Shown here: positions 9,266 through 19,305 of the stretch, in pieces
Layout: each line of letters begins with the position of its first letter
How positions within the stretch are numbered: the stretch's first letter is position 1
Assembly (NCBI GenBank): GCA_011763485.2
Contig: JAANSK020222195.1
Coordinates: 1 to 24,252, forward strand
Direction of reading: 5' to 3'
Origin: Isoetes engelmannii
Lineage: Eukaryota; Streptophyta; Lycopodiopsida; Isoetales; Isoetaceae
Length of the DNA stretch: 24,252 bases
Notes under the pieces: model-generated
Database searches by the model: none
What the model saw: only the letters and a program-made list of their open reading frames with translations
Told to the model about the DNA's origin: nothing
Program-made: the position numbers and the translations under genes

Positions 9266-9443
9266 GGTTGCGAGCTCAAGCCCTCCTCTTGCAACTATCT
9301 TTTTATTCGTGTGATGACCATCTTTGTACGTGTCTAGCAACTTTAAGGTTGCGAGTTCAAACTCTTGCAGCTATTTTTTTCATTCGTGTGACTACCATCT
9401 TTATACATATTTTGCATCCGTGTGATAACAATCTTTGTACATA
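9266..9443 (+). repeat. Tandem repeat, period about 81 bp, 2.4 copies
   Basis: GGTTGCGAG(C/T)TCAA starts copies at 9266 and 9347. Each carries ATTCGTGTGA(T/C)(G/T)ACCATCTTT. A third partial copy is at 9415-9443. The copies have diverged, so the array is not recent. Confidence 0.75.
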
Positions 9444-9893
9444 CAAGGTCGTCACATCTACAACATCACGTAATGCCACTGTTGCCCGGTCAACAAAGCT
9501 ATTACCCTGCTCATAGCATCTCTTCTAATAAACATTAAAATACTCTCCTTTCTTCCTCCTCAAGGGGAATTTCTTCTCAAATTCCAAGTTGCTGTCTTAG
9601 GACGCATCCCCAGCTGTCTCAGTTTTGATGGCGTGTCCAAGTTAGCCTCAAAATCTTGAGAAGTTGGATGGAGCTTTCGAAAAGCTCAACTTTTGCCTAC
9701 TTTGTCTTTTAGCTTGATACAATCTGTGTGCTTGTGAAAATTCTCAAATTCATTTGTCCTTATGGATCTCCAATGGGAATGGCAGCCGAATTCCAGTTCT
9801 AATTTGAGTGGCATATGGAAAAGTTTGTAAGATTGGGTAAATGGGGATGCATCCCTATGCAAAATCCGAACTCGGATAAGGTAGCTCCGATGG
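9444..9893. other. Spacer before the PTST-like gene
   Basis: No conserved coding frame, RNA gene or strong repeat was recognised. The right half probably holds the distal promoter of the gene that starts at 10073. Confidence 0.35.
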
Positions 9894-9905
9894 TTGACAC
9901 GTGGC
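9894..9905 (+). promoter_or_regulatory. G-box / ABRE-like motif with overlapping W-box core
   Basis: TTGACACGTGGC holds CACGTG at 9898-9903 and the W-box core TTGAC at 9894-9898, about 170 bases upstream of the start codon at 10073. G-boxes bind bZIP and bHLH factors in plant promoters. Its place suits a proximal element, but function is inferred from the motif only. Confidence 0.45.
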
Positions 9906-10062
9906 CGCACTCTGTTGTCCAAGAACAGACCCAACGGAAGCCCTAAAATAGCCTCAGTTAACGGATAAGGAGATTACGTCCCTGTTTAAAGGTGAACTTG
10001 CAATTCTAAGAACACGCGGGAACCATGAACAATCCGTCCACTCGAATGAAGAGCTCGTGACT

Positions 10063-10275
10063 ATGGCTATGGATGGCTCCCCATTCCGGCGGTCTTTTGG
10101 CATTTGGTTTTTCTCCTCAACTTTTTCCCAATTCTTTTCTACCTCCCCTAACCCTTCTTCATCCTTGCCGTCCAAGCCTCCATCTAGTGCTCAAAATCTC
10201 ATTTTTGGAGAATTTAGAACGAAAACGGTTTTGGTGTCCTTGCTCCTGTCGTTTGACGGAACCTGTTGTCTATAA
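10063..10275 (+). other. Overlapping upstream frame at the PTST-like start
   Basis: ATGs at 10063 and 10069 open a 70-codon frame that overlaps the first 200 bases of the main frame, whose ATG is at 10073. Its product would be Ser-rich with Arg and few acidic residues (PFRRSFGIWFFSSTFSQFFS), which resembles a plastid transit peptide as much as the main-frame N-terminus does. It could be an upstream frame that dampens translation. It could also be the true N-terminus, joined to the main frame by a 49-base GT-AG segment (10228-10276) that keeps phase but is shorter than usual plant introns. Confidence 0.3.
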
Positions 10276-12608
10276 GAAAACATGGGTCGATCTCAAACTG
10301 GATTTTGGAGTAGATTTTATGCGAGTCTCAGGATGGACGGCCTCTGGAAAGGTAAAGAAATGGAGGCGAAGAATCGGAGATTGGACTACAGAACAGGAAT
10401 TGGAATTAGAACTCCAGATTTTGAGCTTTATGGAAAGCTCTGCAAATCCAAATTCATTTCCAACGAGAAAAGAGCTTCTGGATGCTGGCAAAGGTGATTT
10501 GGTAGCATCTATCCTAAGACATGGAGGCTGGATGACAGCTGGTTGGGATATTGAACGAGGTAACTTGCCTATATATTGCTTCACTTAGTACCAAGTGCAT
10601 ATTATAAATCCTTATTTGCTACTATAACTGATATTTCAGATGGCATAGGTCGCAGCAAAGATATAAAGCAATTACATGTTAACGGACGAACATCTGAAGC
10701 TTTATCTGGTCCATTATCAGGTGCCAGGTATGTCATTACGAGCTAAAAATAATAGTACTTCAGAATGCAGGGCAACTGTGTGAAGTTAGTAACGAGTATA
10801 GCCATTTTTAGTCAGGAAACTCAGGGAGATTTTCAAAAAGAAGATGCTTCTGAAATGGTGGTTCCCAATGCATCTGTTTCTCACTCCACAATGTTACAGA
10901 AAGTGGGATTAGATCCAAATTTTGACCGCAGAAAGAATTGGCAAGTAGTTGCAAACATGCTTGGAATATCAAGATCTAATAAGGTACTCATGTTCCCCAT
11001 CTGCCTATTTAAATATTCTCAATCATGCTTCTTACTTATTACTCTTTACACTACAAGAAAAAGATGAGTCCACTTGAAAGGGAACAGGGTTTTAACACGA
11101 AGAGCCCTTGGAGTGGACCAGAAGGCGGCAAGATTATAGGTTCAGAGCTTACATGTTCAGAAGCGCAAAAGCTTTCCAGGAAAAGTATGAAATATTTTTA
11201 GAGGCTAATATACCATCACATTAGAGAAGATATAGATGCAGCATGTACTTGACAAATAATGTGGTCCTATTGTCCAGGTGCACATTTTGGCCATCAAGGA
11301 AAAGGAGAACATGTGAAGAGCATGAACATATCTGGGAATGCAAGTACTATCTGCGAAGAAGAAGTAGATGCATCTGAAAAGCTAAAGGATGTTCTTCTCA
11401 CGTTGGAATGGCTTCATCAAAATGTTGAACGAAGAAAGCAGTGGATTTTGAAAGCCAAATCGAGACCTCCTGCCAATCCTAGTCTTGCTTTATCTAGTGC
11501 AGACACATTTGCTAGTCGGATTACTAGCCTGGAGTCTCGTCTAAATGCAACTCGAGCTGCTTTACAATCAGGAAGAGCTCTATTGGAACAAAGCGGTAAC
11601 CATGTAATGCAGGTAATCTATGGATTCATAATTCCCTCAGTGCAGGACAGTATTGTGGAAAGTCTAATGTTGAATGTTGAGCTTGGCACATAATGTGCCC
11701 TTATATCCTTTTGGGCTTGCTATGCAGTCTGCAGAAGATGCCCGTACAGAGCTTGCAGAAGCCTCAGATGCAATGGAATTTAATGAAGATGTGATCGCAC
11801 GAACACGGTTGGAGCTCCGGAAAACACGGGCACAGGTCACTGCTTTGGAAGGGACACTAGCTACTGAGTTGATGTAAGACCTCTATAGGATAGCTGGTTG
11901 TCAACCATCTTAGAGATCATGTTCTTACAAAGATGTGTTTTGGTTTGAGCTAATAAGTTTACCATGCATATCTGGTTAGGGAGGTGCGCAAGGTTACGCG
12001 CGAAAAAGAAAAGCAACTGAAGAAGATGGAGGAAGCAATGATAACTACAAGAACAGTTCGTGTTGTGTGGCCTCATCCTGCTTCAGAAATTCTTTTGACA
12101 GGATCTTTTGATGGTTGGACGTCCAAGGTAATTCCTTGTTTGCAAAAAAAAAAAACATGGCAATAAGGTGCGAATAATAATTGGTGTTATTCAACAACTC
12201 CGTGCCTGCAATGCTTTATTGTGTCTAAAGAGGTCGTTGGTATGAAACATCTTAACTTTACATATATGTCTTTTTGGTGTTATTAGATCAACTTACACAA
12301 CTATAGAGTTTGATTTTTTCTTATTTAAGTCTGCAATATTGGCTTAGTAAAGTTTGATTGTCTTGCACAGATCAAAATGGCAAAGTCAAGTGCTGGTGTA
12401 TTTGTATCTTCTTTGCAGTTATATCCTGGACGTTATGAGGTAAGCAACTTTTGTATTACAGATCCACAACGCGGAAGCATGTGTTATGATGCGTAACATG
12501 TTTATGTAACAGATAAAGTTCATTGCAGATGGGTCGTGGAGTGTAGACCCGTGTCGACCAATTACATGTACAGATGGAATGGAAAATAACATTCTTTGGG
12601 TAGTTTAG
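10073..12608 (+). CDS. PTST2/FLO6-like protein: coiled coil plus C-terminal CBM48 starch-binding domain
   Basis: Nine exons in consistent phase: 10073-10559, 10640-10727, 10812-10983, 11058-11184, 11278-11612, 11728-11873, 11980-12127, 12371-12439, 12513-12608. The product is 555 residues, like FLO6 and PTST2. The N-terminus looks like a plastid transit peptide. Around residues 125-162 is a conserved block (FPTRKELLDAG, GGWMTAGWD). Residues 300-476 are rich in heptad-like Leu/Glu/Lys (ITSLESRLNATRAAL, RTRLELRKTRAQ), a predicted coiled coil. Residues 478-555 form an AMPK-type CBM48 (VRVVWPHPASEILLTGSFDGW, PGRYEIKFIADGSW, ENNILWVV), ending close to the domain end as in the family. Known members bring maltooligosaccharides to starch synthase 4 and set the number of starch granules in plastids. 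PTST3 is the alternative subfamily. The exact start codon is less sure than the rest. Confidence 0.88.
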
Positions 12609-13143
12609 AAATGAGAAGGACGTCTGAGTCTGTAATGTGAACTAAGAACAGAGAGAATATGAACCAGCAGAAAGTGCAGAGTGCATTTATATGTGCAGTT
12701 TCATGGCATATAGTGCAGTTCCAAATGATTGTGCTTGGTGGCGAGTTTTGTACGATGGAATTACGAATATATATGGCAAACATACTTCTTTGAACTGAGG
12801 TTGGGCATTTGCTGCATGGACATGTATTTTAGTCATGAAAAAAGACACTGCTTTGAGAAGAAACATGGCAGACAAAGGCATAAAATGCGTGCATTACTAC
12901 AACAGAGGTCTAGTAGTAACATGAAGTGCGAAACATGAAGGTCTTCACAGAGGTTCATAAGAATGGCTATAGATCTGTCTCCTCTCATTATGCACAACAG
13001 CATCTCATTGCAAGAAAGTTGTCAAATACCTTCCATCCAAGTTGAGAAAGTTATACATGATCGACGGCCTATGTATTTGTATTAAGAATTTTAATGTACA
13101 GCTTGCATATGGGTTGTCAAATTGTGGAAAGACATGGCTTATG
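12609..13143. other. 3' region of the PTST-like gene
   Basis: This holds the presumed 3' UTR and spacer. Short frames occur but show no conserved pattern. No RNA gene was recognised. Confidence 0.4.
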
Positions 13144-13144
13144 T

Positions 13145-13234
13145 TAGGTGACATTCTGATGTGAAAACACTGCAACTCCCGCTAGACTGCGTTAAGACTC
13201 ACGGAGTTATTGTTGACCCAGAGAATGTCACCTA
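13145..13234. repeat. Small foldback, 13-bp perfect arms
   Basis: TAGGTGACATTCT (13145-13157) and AGAATGTCACCTA (13222-13234) are perfect reverse complements around 64 bases. A second weak pair (AACTCC/GGAGTT) lies inside. The arms might be the terminal repeats of a very small MITE, and GACATTCT recurs just after. Confidence 0.6.
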
Positions 13235-13587
13235 AATTGACATTCTTATTCTTGTTATACAAAAATTAGTTACATGACATTCCACGGGTGCAATGTTGGT
13301 ATAATGCTGGTAGAATCTCATGTAAAAATTGAATGTAGAAACTGTTGTCATTCCGTCCTCGTGTTTACAGGCTGAAATCTAATCTCAGTCGTTGATAAGG
13401 TTGGCAATGGACGATCTTTATCACTTTTTAAAGGTTGGAGAGGGTTTTTAATTTTTCTGGACTGTGTTAGGGCTAGTTAGCAAGATCTAATTTTGGAAAG
13501 CGCATGGTTGTCACATGCTTGTTTTTTTGACAAACAGCAATGAGTGATGGCCGAACATGGCTTTCTTGGACATGGTTTTTTTGCAGA

Positions 13588-13631
13588 GCCATGCCATGCC
13601 AAATAGGAATGCCATGCCATGCCATGCCATT
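13588..13631 (+). repeat. GCCAT microsatellite
   Basis: Two runs of the pentamer GCCAT, two copies at 13588 and about four at 13610-13630, are split by AAATAGGAAT. A direct repeat of CAGAATCAAGCTT follows at about 13637 and 13664, and an A-rich tract lies at 13685-13706. Confidence 0.85.
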
Positions 13632-13706
13632 CTTTCAGAATCAAGCTTACAGAAGAACTTACAGAATCAAGCTTTGACATAACCAAAAAAAAAAAGAAAA
13701 AAAAAA

Positions 13707-14344
13707 TGGGAATAAGTAAATTTTGAAATAATCAGAGAAAATGCTGAAAAAAGTACGCATCATAGTGTTCTAGTGTGGGTTATGTTGAATTGTGGAAGGT
13801 AAGTACGTAGGCGTATCATGAATAGGGAGTGTAACTTATAATCATGATTATGCATCTACACATGGTTATAATTGACTTCAATCAAATTGATTTTTAACGT
13901 CCAAATGACCACAGAGACCAAAGGCCTATTCTTGGTTATGTGCACAAATGATTAAAGACTTGAAGTTCCAACATGTTAAAATGACAACATTGCTCTATTA
14001 CAAAGTGACAATCGCCAATATTTAAAGGACAAATTACCAGATCAAAACAAATGGTTGGTTCAAAATTTACAAGCCGGTTCTAAATATAAGAAAGCACTCA
14101 ATTTGGTTGTAATTTATCTGAATGTGAGCGTTGCAGATCAATTGGTGAAAACCAAGGACAAAGTTTGCAGTTCTTGGATCGGGTCAAAATTTGCTACAAT
14201 GTTTGGATCAATCCCCTTGGAACAGTCTTTTGCTACAAGGTATTTTTCAAGTTGTCAAACTTTTGAGTATAAATTTTTTTGAGCGTTGTTCATGTCATTG
14301 CTAAGGTTATTTTCGTGTAAGTAATTTCACAACCCCATCATGCT
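13707..14344. other. Spacer between convergent genes
   Basis: AT-rich sequence between the ends of the PTST-like gene (plus) and the FUT8-like gene (minus). The short frame at 14055-14282 has no recognisable relatives. The right end holds the 3' UTR of the minus-strand gene. Confidence 0.35.
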
Positions 14345-16685
14345 TTACCTCCAACCATTGCCAGGATTAACACTAAGCATTCCTGCCATCACTTTGCCAC
14401 TTGTCCCCCTCAAGCCATTAATGACACGTGACCAAGTTGATCCTAAAGCACCGATAAAATAATCACAATCAGATGCCATCATAAGATTTACAAATGCATT
14501 ATTGCTTGCTTTTAAACGCCCAAGGCTAGTCTCATAGTTTCCCATTGTTGTGCTTCCAATTTGGCGAGTAATGTTGGTATAGAAAAACTTCCAATCTGGG
14601 TACCCCTTGGCCTCATCTATGACATTCTGCATTATTACGTACTAATTTAGAAACTAATGCAATCTTAAATGGATTTCCTATAAAATTTGCACACAGGCAC
14701 CTGCATCTCTGTTGACAACCAGATATTTCGGACATTTGGAAATCGCTCTCGCAAATCTCCAGCAAGTTCCATGTATGATTTGAAGTCAAATATTTTCATT
14801 TCATGTTGCTTGTCACCTTGTCTCACATGAACACTAACAAGAGGCTTGGGAAGCCATGGCCTATGCATAGGATGGCTCCAAACAAGTTTGGTCAAGGTTG
14901 TCTTTTTCCTTCTTGCAAATTGAACCTAAGAAGAACATAAGAAACATAATATAGACAACGTCACCAAAAGAAAAGATACAAGACGAAACCAAAGGAATCA
15001 TACCCTTGGCCATTCAGTTGGGAGATTCTCAAGGACAATTTGCGCAGCACTCCTTCCAAATGATCTGTGACGTTCGTTATTGAGTAGTGAGCAAAGATAT
15101 TCACTAGGGTAACGCATAAGGTAGCGAATTGCCTACACAAAAGATAAGTAAGTTGACAATTTAAAGAATAGAATATAATAGATTTTTTAAAGGCAACATG
15201 TTTTTAGCACACACTTGTGATCTCCACCACATCACATCAATGCTTCCATGCTTGACAAAGACCTCCCCATTTACTTGCTCCGTTGGTTGCAAGTATTCCC
15301 ATGGTTTGCCCCAAATCCTTAAGAAAGAACAAAGACCATAAACAATTATGTGGACATTCTATTTTGTTTTTTTGTTTTTTTTATGATTTTTCATGCAAGT
15401 CTACTATACTCACTCAGGTACTGCATGAAGTCTGCTATCGCCATCACCCTTTTCCTCACGAAAAGTCCCATTCTTCCAAGCATCTTCCTGTGTTCTTAGA
15501 TCTAATGCACGAGCTCGACATTCTTCTGAAGTCTCTTTTGCAAAGTAACATGTCCAGCTAGCGTGTTTGGATCCTAAATAAAGAAAAAAAAATTGGAATT
15601 GCTCAACAGATAGAACATCAACAATAACGCAATAGAACTTCTAGAAAATATAGTAGTCAAAATTACCTGTGCATCCTTCATGGTCTGCCCTATTGAAATA
15701 ACCTAGCACAAGAATTCTATTCTCATTCATGGCAATATTAAAGAAGGAAGATAGAACAGAGAGTTGAGCGCCAACTCCCATTATAGTGTAAGCAGTAAAA
15801 TTGACTAATAAAAATTTTAGGGAGGGATCATTGCAATCCTTAGGGTGTTGATGTACCCATAGATCCCGCTGAACACGACGTGTGAAAGGAAAGTTATCTT
15901 CATCTGCACCGAGAACCTAGATCAAAATAGAAGAGAAATGGATACAGATATAATAACTAGATTAATTAAGATATAAGCATCAAATTATTTTCATCATACT
16001 TACCCATGGTGGATACGGACCATGAACTAAGGTTTTATTTTTTGTAAGCATTTCTTCTTCATTGTCATCCGTAATAACATTTTTTCCGAGCTCAAGCCCT
16101 AAAAGTCCCTTCCATACTGTCCAGGATGGTCGGTCTCCATTAGATGCACGATTATCTAGTCTGTTATAGTAAATGTTGCGTTCTCTGCAATTTTCCAAGT
16201 GTGGTGGATATGGTACACTTGAAAGATCTTCTTCTAGACCAGATTTGTTTGATGATAGATAATATTTGTTCCAAAGATCCAATAGAATTTCAACTCTTAC
16301 ATCCTCTTCCTTATACTTGGTTTCATTCCTACAACAATTGATTTTTTGACTTGTCTCTTCCTCAAGCTGAAGTTGACCATTTGTAATTTCCTTCTCTGTT
16401 GTATCTGTTTATAATGGCAAGCATCAAACGAAGAGGTGTACATCTAATCCTTTATGATGCATATAATTTTATAGGCTTGATGACATAAAGAAGTACAAAT
16501 GGTAAAAGGAGAAAGTTTCATGCACCTGAATGTTCCGCTATGGCCTTGAACATATCCAAAGAAGGCTTAGTATTCCAAACAAGTACAAGGGTTAATAGTA
16601 AACCAAAGACTAGAGAAAGAATCATGACGTTTCCGTGATCTCCATGTTTGCCTCTACAACAATTTTGTTCTCTACAAAGAACCAT
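14345..16685 (-). CDS. FUT8-like glycosyltransferase family 23 protein (putative alpha-1,6-fucosyltransferase), type II membrane protein
   Basis: Eight exons on the minus strand, all GT-AG and in phase: 16685-16526, 16404-16004, 15916-15667, 15573-15414, 15317-15215, 15132-15004, 14925-14701, 14626-14345. The product is 569 residues. After a short basic N-terminus, one membrane segment (residues 20-37, VMILSLVFGLLLTLVLVW) makes a signal anchor, as in Golgi glycosyltransferases. A variable stem follows. The catalytic part shows WTCYFAKETSEEC, then VKHGSIDVMWWRSQAIRYLMRYP (like FUT8 [20 protein letters not shown]), then the sugar-nucleotide motif SVHVRQGDK at 432-440, and ASDCDYFIGALGSTWSRV around 527-544, like FUT8 QADFLVCTFSSQVCRV. 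The product stops about 25 residues later, so the C-terminal SH3 domain of animal FUT8 is absent. The second Arg of the animal HVRR motif is Gln here. The family assignment is firm; donor and acceptor are not. Confidence 0.88.
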
Positions 16686-16745
16686 TATGAACTTAGATCG
16701 TAGATCTCAATAAGGCTACTCTCGCAAGCCCACTCGGCGCATTGA

Positions 16746-16825
16746 CCTTTACAAGGGAGGTATAGTATTGAAATCTGACAAATTCCCCCTTCCTCATTTT
16801 TAATACTATACCTCCCTTATAAAGG
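16746..16825. repeat. Foldback upstream of the FUT8-like gene, 24-bp arms
   Basis: The left arm 16746-16769 (CCTTTACAAGGGAGGTATAG and four more bases) pairs with 16802-16825, with one mismatch, around a 32-base loop. It lies 61-140 bases before the start codon of the minus-strand gene, so in its promoter or 5' leader. Confidence 0.85.
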
Positions 16826-16873
16826 AAGGGATAATATACTATACTATTTCTTCCTTTGAAATAGGCAGGAAGG

Positions 16874-16971
16874 AAGGAAGGGATCCTCATTTTCAAACTA
16901 TACCTTTGAAATTTTCCTCCTTTGTAGCAGCGTTATAGTTCACGAAGTTTGAAAATGAGGATTCCTTCCTT
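16874..16971. repeat. Second foldback upstream of the FUT8-like gene, 26-bp arms
   Basis: The left arm 16874-16899 (AAGGAAGGGATCCTCATTTT and six more) pairs with 16946-16971, with one mismatch. The loop of the first foldback also holds CTTCCTCATTTT, so the two may derive from one duplicated element. Confidence 0.8.
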
Positions 16972-17385
16972 GCTTCCTATAATTATTAGAAGTTAAAAAC
17001 TTCTTCTTCTTCTTACAGGGAGGAGGAACATTCTTCAAATGGGATGATGTGTCCATATAGTCACCAACTAATGCGTGCTTCTTCTTCTTCCTTATTCTAT
17101 GTAGCTAACCAAAGTTGACATTAACACCCACTTCTTGGTCCACCAAAATACATGAGAAACTATCACATTGTTTTCCATCGTTGATTCAAAGATGGATGGT
17201 TGTCCATTGCGTTCGTATCACAATCCAAATATATATTTTCTACTTTGTTGATTTAAGCATGATCCTACTTCTTAAAACATCTCAAATACTATGACTAGGC
17301 TACTTACACAATCCTACTTTGGCAGAAATTTGACATTTTTGCTCCCTTTTTTTCTCTTTTTTTCTTTCTTGAAAACCTTGGCCCA

Positions 17386-17479
17386 TTTCCAGGAGACCAA
17401 CAAAAGGTCTACGACCCGTTTCCAGAAAGATCTAAAGGTCTATGGCTCATTTCCAGGGAGATCAACAAGGTCTATGGGA
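17386..17479 (+). repeat. Three tandem copies, 30-33 bp, TTTCCAG...GGTCTA unit
   Basis: TTTCCAGGAGACCAACAAAA and onward at 17386-17418, then diverged copies at 17419-17449 and 17450-17479, each ending in GGTCTA(T/C)GG or similar. The unequal lengths show several small indels, so the array is not new. Confidence 0.8.
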
Positions 17480-17781
17480 CCAATATAATATATACACTAA
17501 GCTCATGATTGACTAGGATTAGCAAACCTTTGCCCCCAACAAGATTTCGAAGGGAAAAAATCTTGATAAATAATGTGATAACTAACAATTTTGTTAAAAT
17601 AAGTGGTGATGTTATTTCCGGAGCATCTAAATAGAATAGAATAGAACGGAATGCATTTTTGTCATCAACAGAGACCAATTGGCCTATGGGCTCAAACAAA
17701 GAGCCTCCAAGCTTAATATCAAACATCATATTATCTTTTGGGATGCAAGATAACATTAAAAATATTTATGTACTTATTTAT

Positions 17782-17825
17782 ATAGATAAGATAAGATAAG
17801 ATAAAATAAGATAAGATAGATAGAT
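17782..17825 (+). repeat. GATAA microsatellite
   Basis: About eight near-perfect units of ATAAG/GATAA followed by GATA units. The neighbourhood is AT-rich and non-coding. Confidence 0.9.
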
Positions 17826-18313
17826 GAATAGTAATTTTCCTCCTCACTCGTCTCTGTAACATTAGTATTCTTTTAATATATTGGTGACCCAATTCTTCAA
17901 AAATAAAAAATAAAAAGTAATTTTTACGCATAAAATGTTACTACAACGTCTAACAGTGTTAGATATTATTATTATGGCTAAGTCCAGATGACCGTCATAT
18001 TTTGATAATTTGGCTCGCTACAATGCAATCCTCTAGAAGTTGAGATTCTAGGGTTAACAGTATCCATACAAAATATGAGGGTGACAATGAAATCCATCTT
18101 TCTATGAACATAGGTGTCTAGTCTTGACACCTTCTCCACAAAACTAAAGTAAAGAGGGACAATGGGCCACCCTTAGCCTTGGACCAATTCAGTAACTCTA
18201 GTTAAGTAATATCCCAACCCTTAAAACATCTTTCAATAAAAAAGAAAATATCCCAAACTTCAAGCATAATACACGTCATAGAAAAACTCTTGCTGTGCAG
18301 CACTGTAACTTTT

Positions 18314-18383
18314 ACTTGGAGTAATTATTACGGAAAACAGAGGCTTCAACTTGGAGTAATTATTACGGAAAACAGAGGCTTCA
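18314..18383 (+). repeat. 35-bp perfect tandem duplication
   Basis: ACTTGGAGTAATTATTACGG and the following 15 bases occur twice in a row, at 18314-18348 and 18349-18383, without a mismatch. The duplication is therefore recent. Confidence 0.95.
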
Positions 18384-18589
18384 AACCAGGGTTGGAAAAA
18401 AAGTGAGGTTAACCATTCGTTTGTCCTGCAAAATCCGCCAGCGTGCTACTCTTCTTGACATGAGCAGGACAGCACATGACACTGTCCTATAAAAAAAAGT
18501 TGAAACCCATCAGGAAGTGGAAATCGTCCAAAATTGCCCTCCAAATTGTTAGTATAAGTTCTACAAAAAGAACTCCTAAGTATTGCCTG

Positions 18590-18720
18590 AAGCATAGATC
18601 AGATTCAGAGCTTGTTGCACGCATTCAGCCATTGGTGTTGCATAGATCAGAGCACGCATAGATCAGAGCTTGTTGCACGCATAGATCAGAGCCCTGAAGC
18701 ACGCATTCAGAGCCCTGAAG
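18590..18720 (+). repeat. Irregular tandem array of GCATAGATCAGAGC / TTGTTGCACGC
   Basis: The words GCATAGATCAGA (four times), GCTTGTTGCACGCAT (twice), CACGCATTCAG (twice) and AGAGCCCTGAAGC (about twice) are shuffled through 130 bases, as expected for repeated unequal exchange. On the minus strand the right end of the array can be read as a short second exon of the coding-like exon at 18925-18798. Confidence 0.8.
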
Positions 18721-18797
18721 CCAAACCTGTCTACTATAACTATATACGTAGCAGATATGAACATGTGAAGAACACAAATTGACTGAAAACTACTTAC

Positions 18798-18925
18798 AGT
18801 TTGGAGCATTCTTTGTTAAGGACGAAAATAGTCTGCTCTTCCCCATCTCCAGCCTGGAACAAGAATAATGGGATTTTTTCTTTCTTGCCCTTTTGTTCAC
18901 CCAAACCACCGTTTCTCCGTTGCAT
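18798..18925 (-). CDS. Unrecognised coding-like first exon on the minus strand
   Basis: ATG at 18925 opens 42 codons ending in a strong donor (CT|GTAAGT at 18797). The peptide reads MQRRNGGLGEQKGKKEKIPL, then FLFQAGDGEEQTIFVLNKECSK: a basic, hydrophilic start and then an amphipathic part. Its composition looks coding and unlike the nearby AT-rich spacer. The bases before the ATG (CTATGGCAG) could also be a splice acceptor, making this an internal exon. Reading on, an acceptor at about 18722 keeps phase and gives about 20 more codons inside the tandem array before a stop. I do not recognise the product. It may be a small gene, a gene fragment or part of a transposon. Confidence 0.3.
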
Positions 18926-19239
18926 CTGCCATAGCCAGAAGTTACTCTATTTGGCAACTTTCGGCAGCTAGCTAAGCTTTAGCTTGCCCTAACTTAAATA
19001 ATGTGCTGTCGCACTGATGGGCTGCCCTTAAACACGATTATAAACAAACGCCAATACGAGATTAGACAATAAATGAATTAGCGAATCACAATTGTTGATC
19101 TTTGGGATACACATCGAAACGATGCCCACATCGAAAATAGGAGCATTTCAGTGACAGACTAATATTTGTGACAGATTTTGGAGCAAGCAAAGCAGCACCA
19201 GGTTTTGGAGTTCTGGAGGTAGAAGTTTTGCTACTGCAT

Positions 19240-19288
19240 CTATTTTGCTAAGCCGGCTTTTACTCTATTTTGCTAAGCCGCCTTTACA
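19240..19288 (+). repeat. Direct repeat CTATTTTGCTAAGCCG, two copies
   Basis: (C/T)TATTTTGCTAAGCCGGCTTT and a near copy follow each other with a period of about 25 bases, directly before the large foldback. Confidence 0.75.
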
Positions 19289-19305
19289 TTATTTGTTGGA
19301 AGGGA

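Larger units (their letters stand above)
16972..18313. other. AT-rich spacer upstream of the FUT8-like gene
   Basis: Apart from the two arrays listed inside it, no feature was recognised. A minus-strand frame at 17756-17472 (94 codons) is open but has no pattern I know and no splice signals that extend it. Confidence 0.35.

Noticed and set aside
11049-11062. CACTACAAGAAAA, the typical end of a CACTA transposon
   Set aside because: It lies at the splice acceptor of exon 4 of the PTST-like gene, with no partner end or sub-terminal repeats. The match looks accidental.
17472-17756. Minus-strand frame of 94 codons as a gene
   Set aside because: There is no recognised domain and no flanking splice signals that extend it, and the flanking DNA is very AT-rich. 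Kept only as a remark under the spacer.
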